A DNA stretch of 64,000 bases from Episyrphus balteatus (taxonomy: Eukaryota; Arthropoda; Insecta; Diptera; Syrphidae): positions 62,714,552-62,778,551 of the forward strand of contig NC_079137.1 in assembly GCF_945859705.1 (NCBI RefSeq), in the 5' to 3' direction. The first letter of the stretch is position 1. The number at the start of each line of letters is the position of its first letter. Shown piece after piece: positions 1 to 10,618 of the stretch. The notes beneath the pieces are model-generated. The model ran no database searches. It worked only from the letters and a program-made list of their open reading frames with translations, and was not told the origin of the DNA. A program made the position numbers and the translations under genes.

Positions 1-1354
1 AAAGTTTTTCTTGCAACAGCTACTGAACGAAGGGTAAGTTTTTTTTGTTGCTTTTTTTTTCTACTGTTTCGTTCGTTATGTGTCCAAAAACAGCAGGAGC
101 AGTTTATTATTTTTTTTTTTTTTCGAGTCTCATATACAGAATATTGATGCGATATAAGAAAAAAAAATAATAAAAGGGAGTATAAATTTCATCCCCTAAA
201 AATGTTGTGTGTTGTATTAGTATTATAGTACTCTCTCTGTGCGCTGACGGGGTATTAAACTAAAGGAATAAGTACACTGTTTTTAGAGAGAGCGAGAGAC
301 TGACTATACACAAAACGGTACAAAAACAACAATAATTGTATACGCAGAAGTCTATTGTAAAACGGTGCAGCATTTGCAGACGGGCGGGGGTGGTTGTGAT
401 GGAAGGTGTAGAGGAAAACACACACAAACGTAGACATACTATTATACAAAGCGGTTCAGAGAAAAAGGTTCATGGTGATGACGATAAGAATGATGATGGA
501 AGGGTGGGTGGCAATGAGACACTTCCGTTTATTGCTCTTGTTATCCTTTTTGACGAAAAAAAGATCAGGATGTGTGTATACAAGCCGAAAAGCAATGGCT
601 TTTTTTTTTTGGAAATAAATACAAATACATCATAGGGAAATATTCGTATACAATGCACACAGACATAAACAGAGATATTCGAGAGTATAGATGAAAGAGG
701 GTGGTTGGTTGAGTTGGATAGATTGGGTTCTATAGCAATTGAAAGTCTCTAATTTTCTGTCTGATGGTTTATGGTCATGATACCTTGGTTTGGGATTTTT
801 AGAAGAAGGTGTTGCCAGCAAAGGAATTGATTAAATTAAAAGAAATGGTAGAGTAAAAGATATTTATAGATATTTAAAAAGAAAACAAATCTTTGACAAA
901 GCGGAATTTTTGGGTCCGATTTTTGTATTTTAGAAAATTAAGGCATTGAGCCAGGATGCGAGATTAGAGGTGAAACTTTTTTTTTAGTTAGCGAAAATAT
1001 CAAATCTTTTAGATAATTTGCACTACTGTTTGTACAATTTTCAATTAATTTATTCCAATAGTTTTTAAATAAATAATTTCAAAGTGCAAATTTAGCGGAA
1101 AAAGTTAAAAAAAAAACAAAATTTAATAATATTTTTTTCCAAGATCCCGCATTTGATTTGATTTTTTTTTTATAAAACTTATCAATGTGTAAATAACAAA
1201 ATTCCAGATTGTTTCATTAACAAAAAATAACTTTTTTCAAGAATCAGTACTAACGGTAGGTACCTCCCATTCAGTAATTTCTGACTAAAACTGATCTTCT
1301 GTTACGAAAAGTTGAATTTTAACAAAAAATTTCACACAAAAAATTTTATGAAAC
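1..1354. other. Noncoding AT-rich DNA
   Basis: No gene is recognised. Bases 1-830 have mixed composition (GA-rich patches near 285-300, an acidic/basic short reading frame at 336-635 without any family resemblance) and look single-copy. From about 840 the sequence becomes very AT-rich with A and T runs, like decayed transposon or intron DNA. Short reading frames here overlap on both strands and none shows a coding signature. Confidence 0.6.
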
Positions 1355-1717
1355 TTAACCCTTTCGAACTTAAGCTATGAAAATCAATATTAAAAAATGT
1401 TTTTTCGGTATTATCGGGTCAAAACATCACAACTAAGAGATATGAAAGCAAAAAGTAATTTTCCAAATAATAAATAGGAAAACTATATAAAAAAAGTTTT
1501 TTTTTGCAAAAAAAAAAAATGTGAATTTCAGTCCCTTTCTCGATAAAAAAAAATTTAAAGGTATGATATTTGACTAACTTTTTGTAATAATCCAATAACT
1601 AGGCATTATTATCTTTCAATTAAGGCATCGAAACCTAAAAAATTGTTTAGTTTAATATTTTTTACGAGTTTTTTAAAAAATGTTACATGAGAGTAACGCT
1701 GGGTCCGAAAGGGTTAA
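1355..1717 (+). mobile_element. piggyBac-like miniature element, deleted copy
   Basis: A 355-bp element (1359-1713) lies between two TTAA tetramers (1355-1358 and 1714-1717). Its ends are imperfect inverted repeats, CCCTTTCGAAC at the left and the complement of CCCTTTCGGACCCA at the right. TTAA duplication with CCCTTT ends is the mark of the piggyBac superfamily. A longer copy of the same family lies in the same orientation at 54009-54544. This copy lacks an internal block of about 180 bp that the other has. No transposase is present, so it would depend on enzyme made elsewhere. Confidence 0.8.
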
Positions 1718-3510
1718 ATAAATTATTTACTTTCAAGTTTGGTTTTTGTAAAATTATTATTATTTTTTTTTTTTTTTGAAAAATGAATTTTTCGAAATTT
1801 AGGTATTGTTTTTTTTCATGAAATTTTTGCTTTATGTGCTGGTAATAATAACTTAAAAACGACATACAAATTTATTTAAAAAAAATTATTTCTATTTTTG
1901 GTAAAAAAAAATTCATTAAAAAAACTGTTTACAAAAAAAGGACTATAACGATTTTCTTTTGTTGTTCTGAAAACGCACACTTTTTGGAGCTCAAATTCAT
2001 AACGAAAGAACTAGGATATTTTTGTTTTTTTTTTTTTAATTTATAAGTTTTAAAAATGTAAGCAAATTTCATTATTAGGTCATGTATTTTTTTTTTAATT
2101 TTATTTTTGCAAAACTGCCTTGAAAAAAAGCATTACATATTTTAACTTGTCTAATTCTTTTTAAAAATTAATTTTCTTACCTATAAACTTACCAAAAAAC
2201 TTTAAGGAATGCAAATAGAATACTATGTCAAAATTTGAAAGTGATCGGTACAGAATTTTTTGAGATTTGCCATAAAACCCATAAGATCTTTTTGCATAGA
2301 GAATATGCACCAAACATGTTGAAGTCAATTTAGGATTTCTCGCAGAGGAGAAGAGATATTAAAAAGATTTAAACAGGTTTTGAAAGAAGAAGTTTAGTTC
2401 TATGAGAAACCGCCACAAATTTAATTATAACAAATTATCACGCAAAAGGACATAACCTCAAAAACTGTTAAAAAAGGGTGTTTTTGATTTTCTAACGGTA
2501 ATATCTCAAAAACGTAATGTGATAGAATTTTTCTGACTTAGGATTCGAGTTCAGCATATGAAAAACCATTAGAAAAGTATACTCTGACTTTTATAAAAAA
2601 AAGCTTTTTGATTACCTAGTGAAATCGAATAGGGCAGAAAAAATTAACGGACTTGAATTTGAATATCTGAAGATTTAAAAATGATATCAGTTTAATTGAA
2701 ACGCAGTTAAAAAAAGACATATTTCTTCTAAAAATAGAGCCATTTTTTAAATTTTTAACGTTATTATTAACAGAGTTATGATCCAAAACATGAGGGAGAG
2801 TACGTAAAAGTACACTTTTTTCATAACTAATTAAGCTCGCAAAAACGAATAGCTCGATAAAAGATTTTTAAAAAGCTTTTTTCTTACTATTTAGACCTCA
2901 AGGAACATTCCTGCATCAAAAAATCTGGAGTGCTAGACACTTCGAGTAGTATCGTGTTCAAACGACCCGTGGTTTAATGGTAAGTGGTAAGCTTAAAAGC
3001 ATTTAAGGCTTCTAGAACGACTATTTTTGTTTTCAAAGTCTCTGACTTTTTTTTAGCTCGTTCATGACTTCAGAAATTTCGAAAGTAACGAATTCAACTG
3101 AATTCCGATGTTATTGCTGTTTAAAAAAAAAAAAAAACAAAATAACGAAACACAGAAAATTTTATATCATAAAATATTTTTTTAAATTCGAACCAATCAG
3201 TCTAACAGAGTAATTTTTTTTACTAAACCAGATTCAATAAAGAAGTAAAACCAATAAAATAGCTAATATTTTATTGAATAGTCCGCAAAGTAAAATATTC
3301 CATTCAAAAAATGTGTCAATAAATCAAAAATTTTAATACATTTAAAATTTTTGAAATTGTTATTTGAAATTTTTGGAGTTTAAATTAATTTTTTTTTTTA
3401 ATGCAACAGCTTTTTTAATTTATTTGGTTGGGTTTTGTGCAAAAATTATTCAGATAAAAGTTTACATTAAAAATGTTCGTTGTTTAGTTTTAATGCGCCA
3501 ATAACGCAAG
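1718..3510. other. AT-rich noncoding DNA with one dispersed repeat
   Basis: No gene is recognised. The tract is dense in A and T runs. Part of it (about 2480-2645) is a dispersed repeat that recurs inverted near 11427-11608. A phrase at 2963-3000 resembles a tRNA A box but has no B box. Confidence 0.6.
2480..2645 (+). repeat. Dispersed repeat, copy 1
   Basis: This segment includes a run reading 'atatctcaaaaacgtaatgt', then a block around 'gaatttttctgactta', then 'ccattagaaaagtata' and 'gaaatcgaatagggcaga'. The reverse complement of 11427-11608 gives the same order of phrases with scattered substitutions. A shorter, more diverged relative in this orientation is at about 58975-59055. Nothing codes for protein. 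It is probably part of an old transposon family whose ends I could not define. Confidence 0.65.
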
Positions 3511-3819
3511 GCAATAACCAGAGTTGGGTAATCGAATCGTTAATTACATTACATGTAATTACAAGGTAATTGCATTGTAATCGAATTACTTTCCCATTAC
3601 ATTGGAAATGTAATTCGAAATGCAATTACAATTAAATTACCGTGTAATTTTATTGTAATTACATTATGAAATTACAAAAGTAATTGCATTGTAATTAAAT
3701 ATTTTGGAATTTGAAAGTAATTATATTGTAATTGAAACTCTGAAATTAATTTCTAAATTAAATTAAACATTTTATTTTATTCAATCGAAACAAAATCATT
3801 CAATAAATTGATTAATATT

Positions 3820-3963
3820 AGCTGTGTTTTATTATTCTCGTGATCCAGATCAGATCATTTTATTTGTTAGCTTTACAGTAACAAAGCAAGATCCTGCTTT
3901 TTTTGTAAGGGAAATGAAAACAATATGATTTGATCTGGATCACGAGAATAATAAAACATAGCT
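3820..3963. repeat. Hairpin inside the hAT-like element
   Basis: Arms of 39 nt at 3820-3858 and 3925-3963 are inverted complements with about three mismatches. Each contains GATCTGGATCACGAGAATAA or its complement. The loop is 66 nt. It may be a smaller foldback element that inserted in the larger one, but no target duplication is clear. Confidence 0.75.
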
Positions 3964-4159
3964 ATTATCATATTACACGAAAAGTTACAATAAAATTACT
4001 GGTAATTTATTATTGCTTTAAGCAAAACAAACTTTTCAAAGTTTGTGTCCTATAACTTATTTCACCGCGGCGCATTTATTACGCCCGCAAATGAAGAAAG
4101 CCTTTCAATGAGAGCGACGACGATTGAAGTATTGTGTTGTACATCAGGAACAATGGCTT

Positions 4160-4275
4160 TACAACTTGCCACATGCAACTTGATACATGCAACACATGAA
4201 ACTTGCCACACGCAACTTGCCACATGCAACTTGCCACATGCAACTTGCCACATGCAACTTGCAACTTGCCACATA
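4160..4275. repeat. 14-bp tandem repeat (CAACTTGCCACATG)
   Basis: Six to eight partly degenerate copies of CAACTTGCCACATG lie head to tail. The last four are nearly perfect. Because 14 is not a multiple of three, all frames read through it and produce overlapping spurious reading frames on both strands. Confidence 0.85.
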
Positions 4276-4896
4276 CGGCTATATCTCGGAATTTTGAAAA
4301 AAAATGAAAAAATTTTTTTTGATGCCCAAAGGTAGCGGGGACTCTAACCTACATTTGGGTACAACTTCCATTCCTGTAGGTCCACGCGTTCTACAACCGG
4401 GAGAACTTTAAAGTAAAAGAAAAATAAGCCCGATTCTGAAAAAAATAGACATTATGTGGCGGTTTAACATGGAAGATGATTTTTAAAAAATCTGACAATG
4501 TGCAAAGCGTAGGCCCATGACACAAGCTATCATTTGGCATAACTCCCAAAAATTGCTCTCAAGCGGCTAAGCTTCGCAGAGCGTTCAAAGGTTCGGGGAT
4601 TTTTCGAAAAAAAATTTTACCCCAACTTTCAAACGCAATTTTCTCGGAATTTTGAAAAAAATCCAAAAACCGGATTATACCACTATCGGGTAGCTGAGAA
4701 TATAATCTTTCATATGGCACCACCCCCATGTCTATAGGTCAAAGCGTTCAGCTCCCAGAAGCTTTTTCGCTCCCCCAACTTCCAACGGCTATATCTCGGA
4801 ATTGTGAAAAAAAATTAATACAACATTTTTGATGCCCAGAGGTAGCGGGGACTCTAACCTACATTTGGGTACAACTCCCATCCCTGTAGGTCCACT
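4272..4896. repeat. Internal direct repeat of the hAT-like element
   Basis: The block starting 'ctatatctcggaatt' and running through 'aggtagcggggactctaacc' to 'tgtaggtccac' occurs at 4272-4386 and again at 4788-4896 with few differences. The DNA between (4387-4787) repeats parts of the same phrases ('tctcggaattttgaaaaa'). This is internal amplification within the element, and none of it codes. Confidence 0.75.
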
Positions 4897-5207
4897 CTTT
4901 AAATGTGGCATGAGGTATAGTTTTTCTTTGAAATGTTGAAGGTTTAGATTTTGGTTTTATTTTGTTTTTAAAATATAATTACTTTAAAATTACAATTTTA
5001 ATTACAATGTAATTACTTTTGTAATTTCATCTTTTTAATTACAATAAAATTACACGGTAATTTAATTGTAATTGCATTTCGAATTACATTTCCATTGTAA
5101 TGGGAAAGTAATTCGATTACAATGCAATTACTAGTGGAGTAATTGCATTGTAATTAATTAGTAATTAATTACAAATGTAATGATTACTCCCCAACTCTGG
5201 CAATAAC

Positions 5208-6510
5208 TAATTTTTGTTTAAGTTTAAACTACTGCCATTTCGTAGTTTTTAGTACCTAAGAAATATTTTTTTCAAATTAACTGACCAATGCAAAAAGTTA
5301 TTTTTTTTTACTAAAGCTTTTTTTTTTCAATTTTGTCATGAAGAAAATTTAGTTAAAATCGGTTAAGTTCATTGTGAAAAAATTGAAAAGTAGTTTTAGT
5401 AAAAATTAGTTGAAAAAACCTACAGGAATGATTTTTTCGATGGAAGAAATTTCAATTCTTTTCTTGAAAATAAAACAAGTTTACTTACATCTTCTTTTAA
5501 AAAAATGAGACTATAAGCAACCAGAAATATGATTAAAATATAAAACTTTTGATACCCATCTTAATTTGTTAAAGTACGTTGACCTGAGGAAGAAAGATAC
5601 TGGATCATGTCATCTTACTGACATTTTCGATTTTGACATATTTGTGTACTTTTTAGCTGAATGAAAGCAGTTTTGTGAAAAAATAAATAAATTGAATTGG
5701 CAACACTTGCAATGTTTAGAAAACATAACGAACAGAAGCTATTCTCTTTCTCTCTCCACAATTTTCTATCAACGAGAGAGCTCTAGAGCTCTCACTTCTC
5801 AATTTTTCAATTTCATTCTCAATAACCCTACATAAAGGACACTTTAAGAGAAAGAGAGTTAACCCCATACAAAATACAAACAACACATAATATTAATAAA
5901 AAAAAACAACAACAAAAAATATACCCAATATCTAACTAAAGTTTTTTCTTCTGCAAAATATTTCCAAGGGTCTATGATGTGGTATATTTTCCACTTATCT
6001 CAAGTCCAAAAACGCAGATGTTTCTTAGTCATTGCCTCATAATATTGCATGTGTCTGCATTATATCTTAAATATTTCATGCGTTACAAAAAAAAAACAAA
6101 AGGAACAACAACCATAATTCACCCCACATTTAGGGGGAGTAGTAGAAAAACCATCATCAGATACAAAACAAACCACCCTCTCTCACAAAAAAAAAAATGC
6201 ATTTATTTTATTTGTATTTTGTGTTGCCTCTTGTATTTTATGAGTGCGAGAGTTTTTATATCAAGCAGTCAACTGAAACTGACTGCTCACAGTTTCAAAG
6301 GGGATATATCAAGCGCATACCAAAAAAAAAAAAAAACATTGAAGGGTTGCTTTATGCTTGAACTTATTTCGGAAGGCAACGCGGAATTCCGTTTTATGTC
6401 ATTTTACTGTGTGACGTTCGGAAATAGAAATGACTGCGCAGAAGAAGAAATAAATAAAAGAAACAAGAAACAAAAACAAAAGAACATCATTATTGCCAAA
6501 ATGTGACAGG
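5208..6510. other. Noncoding DNA
   Basis: No gene is recognised. A reading frame of 175 codons covers 5979-6506, but its lysine runs come from A homopolymers and it has no domain, signal peptide or compositional bias of a real protein. CT-rich patches occur at 5740-5760, and an 18-bp palindrome at 5776-5793. Confidence 0.6.
5776..5793. repeat. Perfect 18-bp palindrome
   Basis: GAGAGCTCTAGAGCTCTC is fully self-complementary and lies in a CT/GA-rich patch. It contains GAGAG, the core bound by GAGA factor in flies, but one site is not evidence of function. Confidence 0.5.
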
Positions 6511-6511
6511 G

Positions 6512-7140
6512 TTCAGTGATGCCACTTTAATATGTTTTCTTTAAAATTCACATTTAAAAAAGGAGGTAATAGACACATGTGAGAGAAATTTTTAAACCCA
6601 CAGGATGATTTGCAAAAAATGTGAAATGCCTAAAAAATATTAAAATTGGTTTAAAAGGAAGTACAACAAAAAAAAAATTAAAAAGTGGCATCACTAATAC
6701 AAAAAATCATAAGATTAGAGACAAAATCTGAAAACTGTTAGGATATTTCAAGAAAATATAAAAAGTGGCATCACTAATAGCAAAGAAAATCATAAAATCA
6801 CGATCAAAAACTGGAAATTGTTAGAAATATTTATTAAAAAAGTGGCATCACTTATAGCAAAATAATCATAAAATCACATACAAAAGCTGGGAATTGTTTG
6901 GAAATTATGTGACTTAATGCGAATTCTAGGGTTTAAAGTTTGCATCTTAAGACCTTTGTAATAAAAAATACGGAATGAAAAGAAAGTATTACAAAGAAAT
7001 ATCCCAAAAGTGGCATCAATAATAGCAAAATAATCATAAATGCACAAACAAAAGCTGGGAATTGTGTGGAAATTATGTGGCTTTAATGTGAATTCTAGGT
7101 TGTTTTAAGATTCCATCTCAAGGCCCTTGCAATTTTTGAA
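6512..7140. repeat. Degenerate tandem repeat with AGTGGCATCA core
   Basis: The core AGTGGCATCA with A-rich flanks starts at 6684, 6764, 6841 and 7009, spacings of 80, 77 and 168 bp, so the basic unit is about 80 bp and the last step is a double unit. An inverted copy of the core is at 6516-6527. The 168-bp double unit also repeats a block starting CAAAAGCTGGGAATTGT at 6881 and 7049. The array is noncoding and diverged. Confidence 0.75.
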
Positions 7141-9335
7141 AAAAAAAAAAAATGGAATGGAAAAGTGGGAACATTGTTCAATTCACATTGTTGCCAACTC
7201 ATTGTAATACTTGAATTGAGAAAAGGCAAACTTTTTTTGTGTGTGTTGTTTTGGCTGCTGCTATTCACATCTTTTGTGACCTTCAATTTTGTCGGAGAGT
7301 GGGGGCAGAGGGTGGAAAATAAGGGTTGGTAGAAAATATGGATGGTTGCGTGATATTAAAACAAAACAGAAAAAAAAAACCGTAAGTGGGGGATGCAAGA
7401 AAAAAGCAATTTGATGTTCATCAGCTGCTGTCGACGAATTCATGAGGGAGTTAAGTGGTGTGTGGACCTTTGATGGAATCCTTGTACGTTTCGAGACTGT
7501 TAATGATTTTTTTTTTTCTGTTATATTTTTTATGCGAAGTCATCTTTTAGTTCTTTGTGGGGATGAAATGGAATGCCGGCATTTTCAAATACCATGAGAC
7601 TATGGTAAAAAATAACAATCTCCCCACACCAAATGATGAGTAAATTTGGAAGAGAATTTGTAAAGAGCTTTGAGATGAATCTGCGCAAGTACTCTCTTAA
7701 GCCCTTAAAGAGAAACTATGAAAAAAAAAAACAAAAACAATAAAAAAAAAACTGCAGCTTACAACAATAAATTTTAAGGGACTGTCAAAAACAAACGTCC
7801 TCCGTTTTATGAGATACATAATTTTTGCATTAGTTTTGCAAGCCCTGTTATGACCATGATGTGTTTTTGTTGTTGCCCAGCACAAGGATGGGGTGTGTTC
7901 GACAAACTCTTGAAATTGAATTAAGTCATCAAATGTACATTTGTTTGATTGCCATTTACTATACTAGCAATAGCCAAGGATGTAAAAGTACTTTAGTTTG
8001 GTGTACCTCAGAGGACATTATGATATCCAATTTTGGAGGGGAGGTCTCTTTCAGAGCAAATTGCATTTAAGGACACACAAAGTTTACCAATTTTGTGAGA
8101 TGATGTTTTGGTTATCATATTTCTCTTAGATTTACTATGAATGTGCCTGCAGTCAGCTGGACAAGGGGCAGCAGGAAATAAATGGTATATGATTTGTTTT
8201 TGTTGTTTTTTTTTTTTGCCATTTCATTTTAATTTCTTTATTTTTTTTTTTTTTGTTTCTTTTGCAATTTCAATGCAAATTAAGGGTGTGTCACTGGAGT
8301 AATGATGGAATCTGTTTAATTAAAAACTTTTTATGAACGTTTTTTCTTTCTTTTGTTTTTTTCTTCTTCGTTTTTTTTGTTAGTCTAAAGCTTCAATATA
8401 GGGTGTGGATTAAATTATCCAATCAGTTGAAGAACTTGGTAGAGAAATTAGTTATACATGCAAAGAACGAAAAAAATGCTAAACTATACCAAATGATATC
8501 CTTGAACTAGATTTTGGGCTTTAGTAGAAGAGAACGAACGAAAAAAAAGTGTTTTATTCTAATTGAAATGAGGGTTTTGTGCGGTTTTTATTCATAAAGG
8601 AACTTGAAAGTTATAAAGAAATCTTTATTTTTTTTATGGAAACGAGTAGGTAATTAAAAAAACAGAAGGTTTTAGAATAAAAATGACAAAAGTCTTTGTA
8701 GACGGATACCTACCTACTTAAAAAAATGCAATTGTTTTTGCAGTTCCAAAATGAAAATTGGATTTTTGGAATCAATAAGGAATTCAATAATTTTGATTAG
8801 TTTAATTTTAATGATAGTTGGTTAAAATATTTTTGAATACTATGTGACACAGTACATCACGATGAAGTGACATTGTACATCACGATAATCCTCATCAATA
8901 AGTGCGTTATATTGTAGTACAATAACACTTTAAAATTGTAATGGCAGCGCATTTTTTTTTAATAGAATAACATAATTTAAAAAAGTTCATGGGGTACACT
9001 TACCTACTATATAAATTGAGTTTTGAATTTTACATAAGGAATTTTGTGTAACGACTTACCTAAAATGATACAAAAAAGAAATATTTGTTATAATAATTTT
9101 GTTATAAGTTGTGTAGCATGTTTAAAAAAAAAAAAATAATAAAAAATTTATTCAAAACTAATTGCAAAGACAGAAATTTGATTTTTTAGTAAAAAAATAA
9201 TTTTTTATTTTGAAAATAAAATTTAAAAAAGTATTAAAATTAAAAACGCGATTGCGCTTTAATGACTATTAATGATGAATTAATGTTTTAACCTTTCTTT
9301 TTTTATTGTTTCTTAATATTCTACATATATCATTT
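7141..9335. other. Single-copy-looking noncoding DNA
   Basis: No gene is recognised. Composition is mixed, with long T runs around 8200-8260 and 8340-8380. Two adjacent phrases at about 8839-8887 (GTGACAYNGTACATCACGAT) form a 22-bp direct duplication. Short reading frames here are incidental. Confidence 0.55.
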
Positions 9336-10618
9336 TTTTTATTTATTTAGTACAGCTAAATACTAGCGTCAATTTACATGAATTTACAAATTTTAACAAA
9401 ACATAATAATTAGGTATAAATTACAAAATCGAGTAAAAATTTGATTGAAATTTAGGAGACAAATTAAGTGATTGGTCAAATAAATTATGAAATATATTAT
9501 TGAAAACATTAAATAAACTGAACATTACATTTAAAGGAGAAAAACGTTCGTAATTGGTACGATAGTTTGAGATTGATATACTATTGGGGACATTTGTGCC
9601 CATGATAATGAAAGTGGACTAAGTCACTTTTTGCATTGTTTGAAGATAAACTTACATAATAATTTTCTTATAACGATTTAATTATATTTCTTTTATGAAA
9701 TCACTAGAGGGACAATAAAGAAGTTTATTTACTGCAATTTCGCTTTCAAATAAACTTTACCTCTTAAATAATAATTAGTTTTAGGCTAGATTTGATGCCA
9801 TTTTTAGCAGTGACTTAGTCCACTTTCATAATTAAGGGTACATTTCTGAAATTGCGTTGAGGAATATTAAAATTAATGCGAGACAAAATTTGCAAAGAGT
9901 CTATTTTAACATTAATTAATTTTACAATGAACGAAAAACATAAATAAAACCTTCTATTCTGAAGACAAGGCATGTCAATGAGTTTGAGTCTGTCTATGTA
10001 TGGGGGGAGGTTGTAAGGGTTGGTCCATCCTAAGCCTCTTAAGGCAAACCGTAAAAATCTTTTTTGAACCCGTTCTAGCCCCGCTATGTGACACTCATAA
10101 TGAGGTGACCAAACCTGACAAGCGTACTCTAGGATGGGTCTAATAAAAGTTACGAATAGCTGTTTTGCAGTAAAAGGATCGGAAAACTGACGTGACTCTC
10201 TCTTAATCCAACCGAGAAGCGAAGAAATTCTAGTTTAGGATCAAATAAGACACCAAGAACAGAAACTTGACTAACATTCGACTAACATTCGACAAGGAAA
10301 CTCCATTTAACAAATAATTGAAAGGAATTTTAGATAGTTTTCTCGTAAAACTCATAAAATTACATTTATTAACATTAAGAAGCAAAAAATTACGAACACA
10401 CCAATCGAAAAATGTGTTAAGGTCACATTGCCACATTTCACAATCACGAACATTAGAGACAGTTTTAAAGATTGTAACATCATCCGCATAAATAAGGCAA
10501 TTCGAATGTTTCAAGACGGATGGTAAGTCATTTATGAATATTATAAAAGGTATAGGGCCCAAATGGCTGCCTTGCGGTATTCCAGAGTTAACACAAAAGT
10601 ATTTTGGAAAGCACCTTT
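9336..10618 (-). pseudogene. Jockey-like non-LTR retrotransposon relic (ORF2 3' half)
   Basis: Read on the minus strand, this is the 3' part of a reverse-transcriptase ORF. At about 10557-10593 it encodes SGIPQGSHLGP, the RT motif just before the palm. The catalytic YADD is at 10479-10490, preceded by FINDLPSVL. Next comes KCNFMSFTRK, typical of the jockey group. Downstream (9850-10230) is the C-terminal region with FIRPILEYACQVWSPHYE, RVQKRFLRFALR and LPPYIDRLKLI. The ORF tail ends at the TAA at 9421-9423. An AT-rich 3' UTR and an A-rich tail (T run on the plus strand, about 9333-9350) follow. It is 5'-truncated near 10618, as is common for LINEs. An 11-bp tandem duplication at 10271-10292 breaks the frame, and a 222-bp element splits the tail. 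It cannot make a working enzyme. The clade call rests on motif recall, not a search. Confidence 0.85.
9608..9829. mobile_element. 222-bp palindrome-ended element inside the LINE
   Basis: Perfect 21-bp terminal inverted repeats, ATGAAAGTGGACTAAGTCACT at 9608-9628 and its complement at 9809-9829, bound an AT-rich interior without a reading frame. It sits between two in-frame pieces of the LINE C-terminus, so it inserted after the LINE. No target duplication could be fixed with confidence because the bases next to the two ends differ (GATA on the left, AATT on the right). Confidence 0.8.

Larger units (their letters stand above)
3511..5207. mobile_element. hAT-like non-autonomous transposon with 8-bp duplication
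   Basis: The element spans 3519-5199 (1681 bp). It begins CAGAGTTGGG and ends CCCAACTCTG. It is flanked by an exact 8-bp repeat, GCAATAAC (3511-3518 and 5200-5207), which is the hAT target-duplication length. About 200 bp at each end form inverted repeats made of alternating short blocks such as GTAATT and AATTAC (left about 3519-3720, right about 4985-5199). The interior has no transposase. It holds a hairpin (3820-3963), a 14-bp tandem repeat (about 4160-4275), and a direct repeat of about 110 bp (4272-4386 and 4788-4896). The intact duplication indicates the insertion is fairly young. Confidence 0.85.

Noticed and set aside
2963..3000. tRNA-like phrase GTGGTTTAATGGTAAGTGG
   Set aside because: It resembles a tRNA A box, but no B box (GTTCRANNC) or acceptor stem follows within tRNA length.
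4045..4335. 96-codon frame with HATCN repeats and frames on the other strand
   Set aside because: They derive from the 14-bp tandem repeat inside the hAT-like element.
5979..6506. 175-codon reading frame, longest outside repeats
   Set aside because: Lysine and other runs come from homopolymers. There is no signal peptide, domain or consistent codon use, and its length is within what chance gives in 64 kb.
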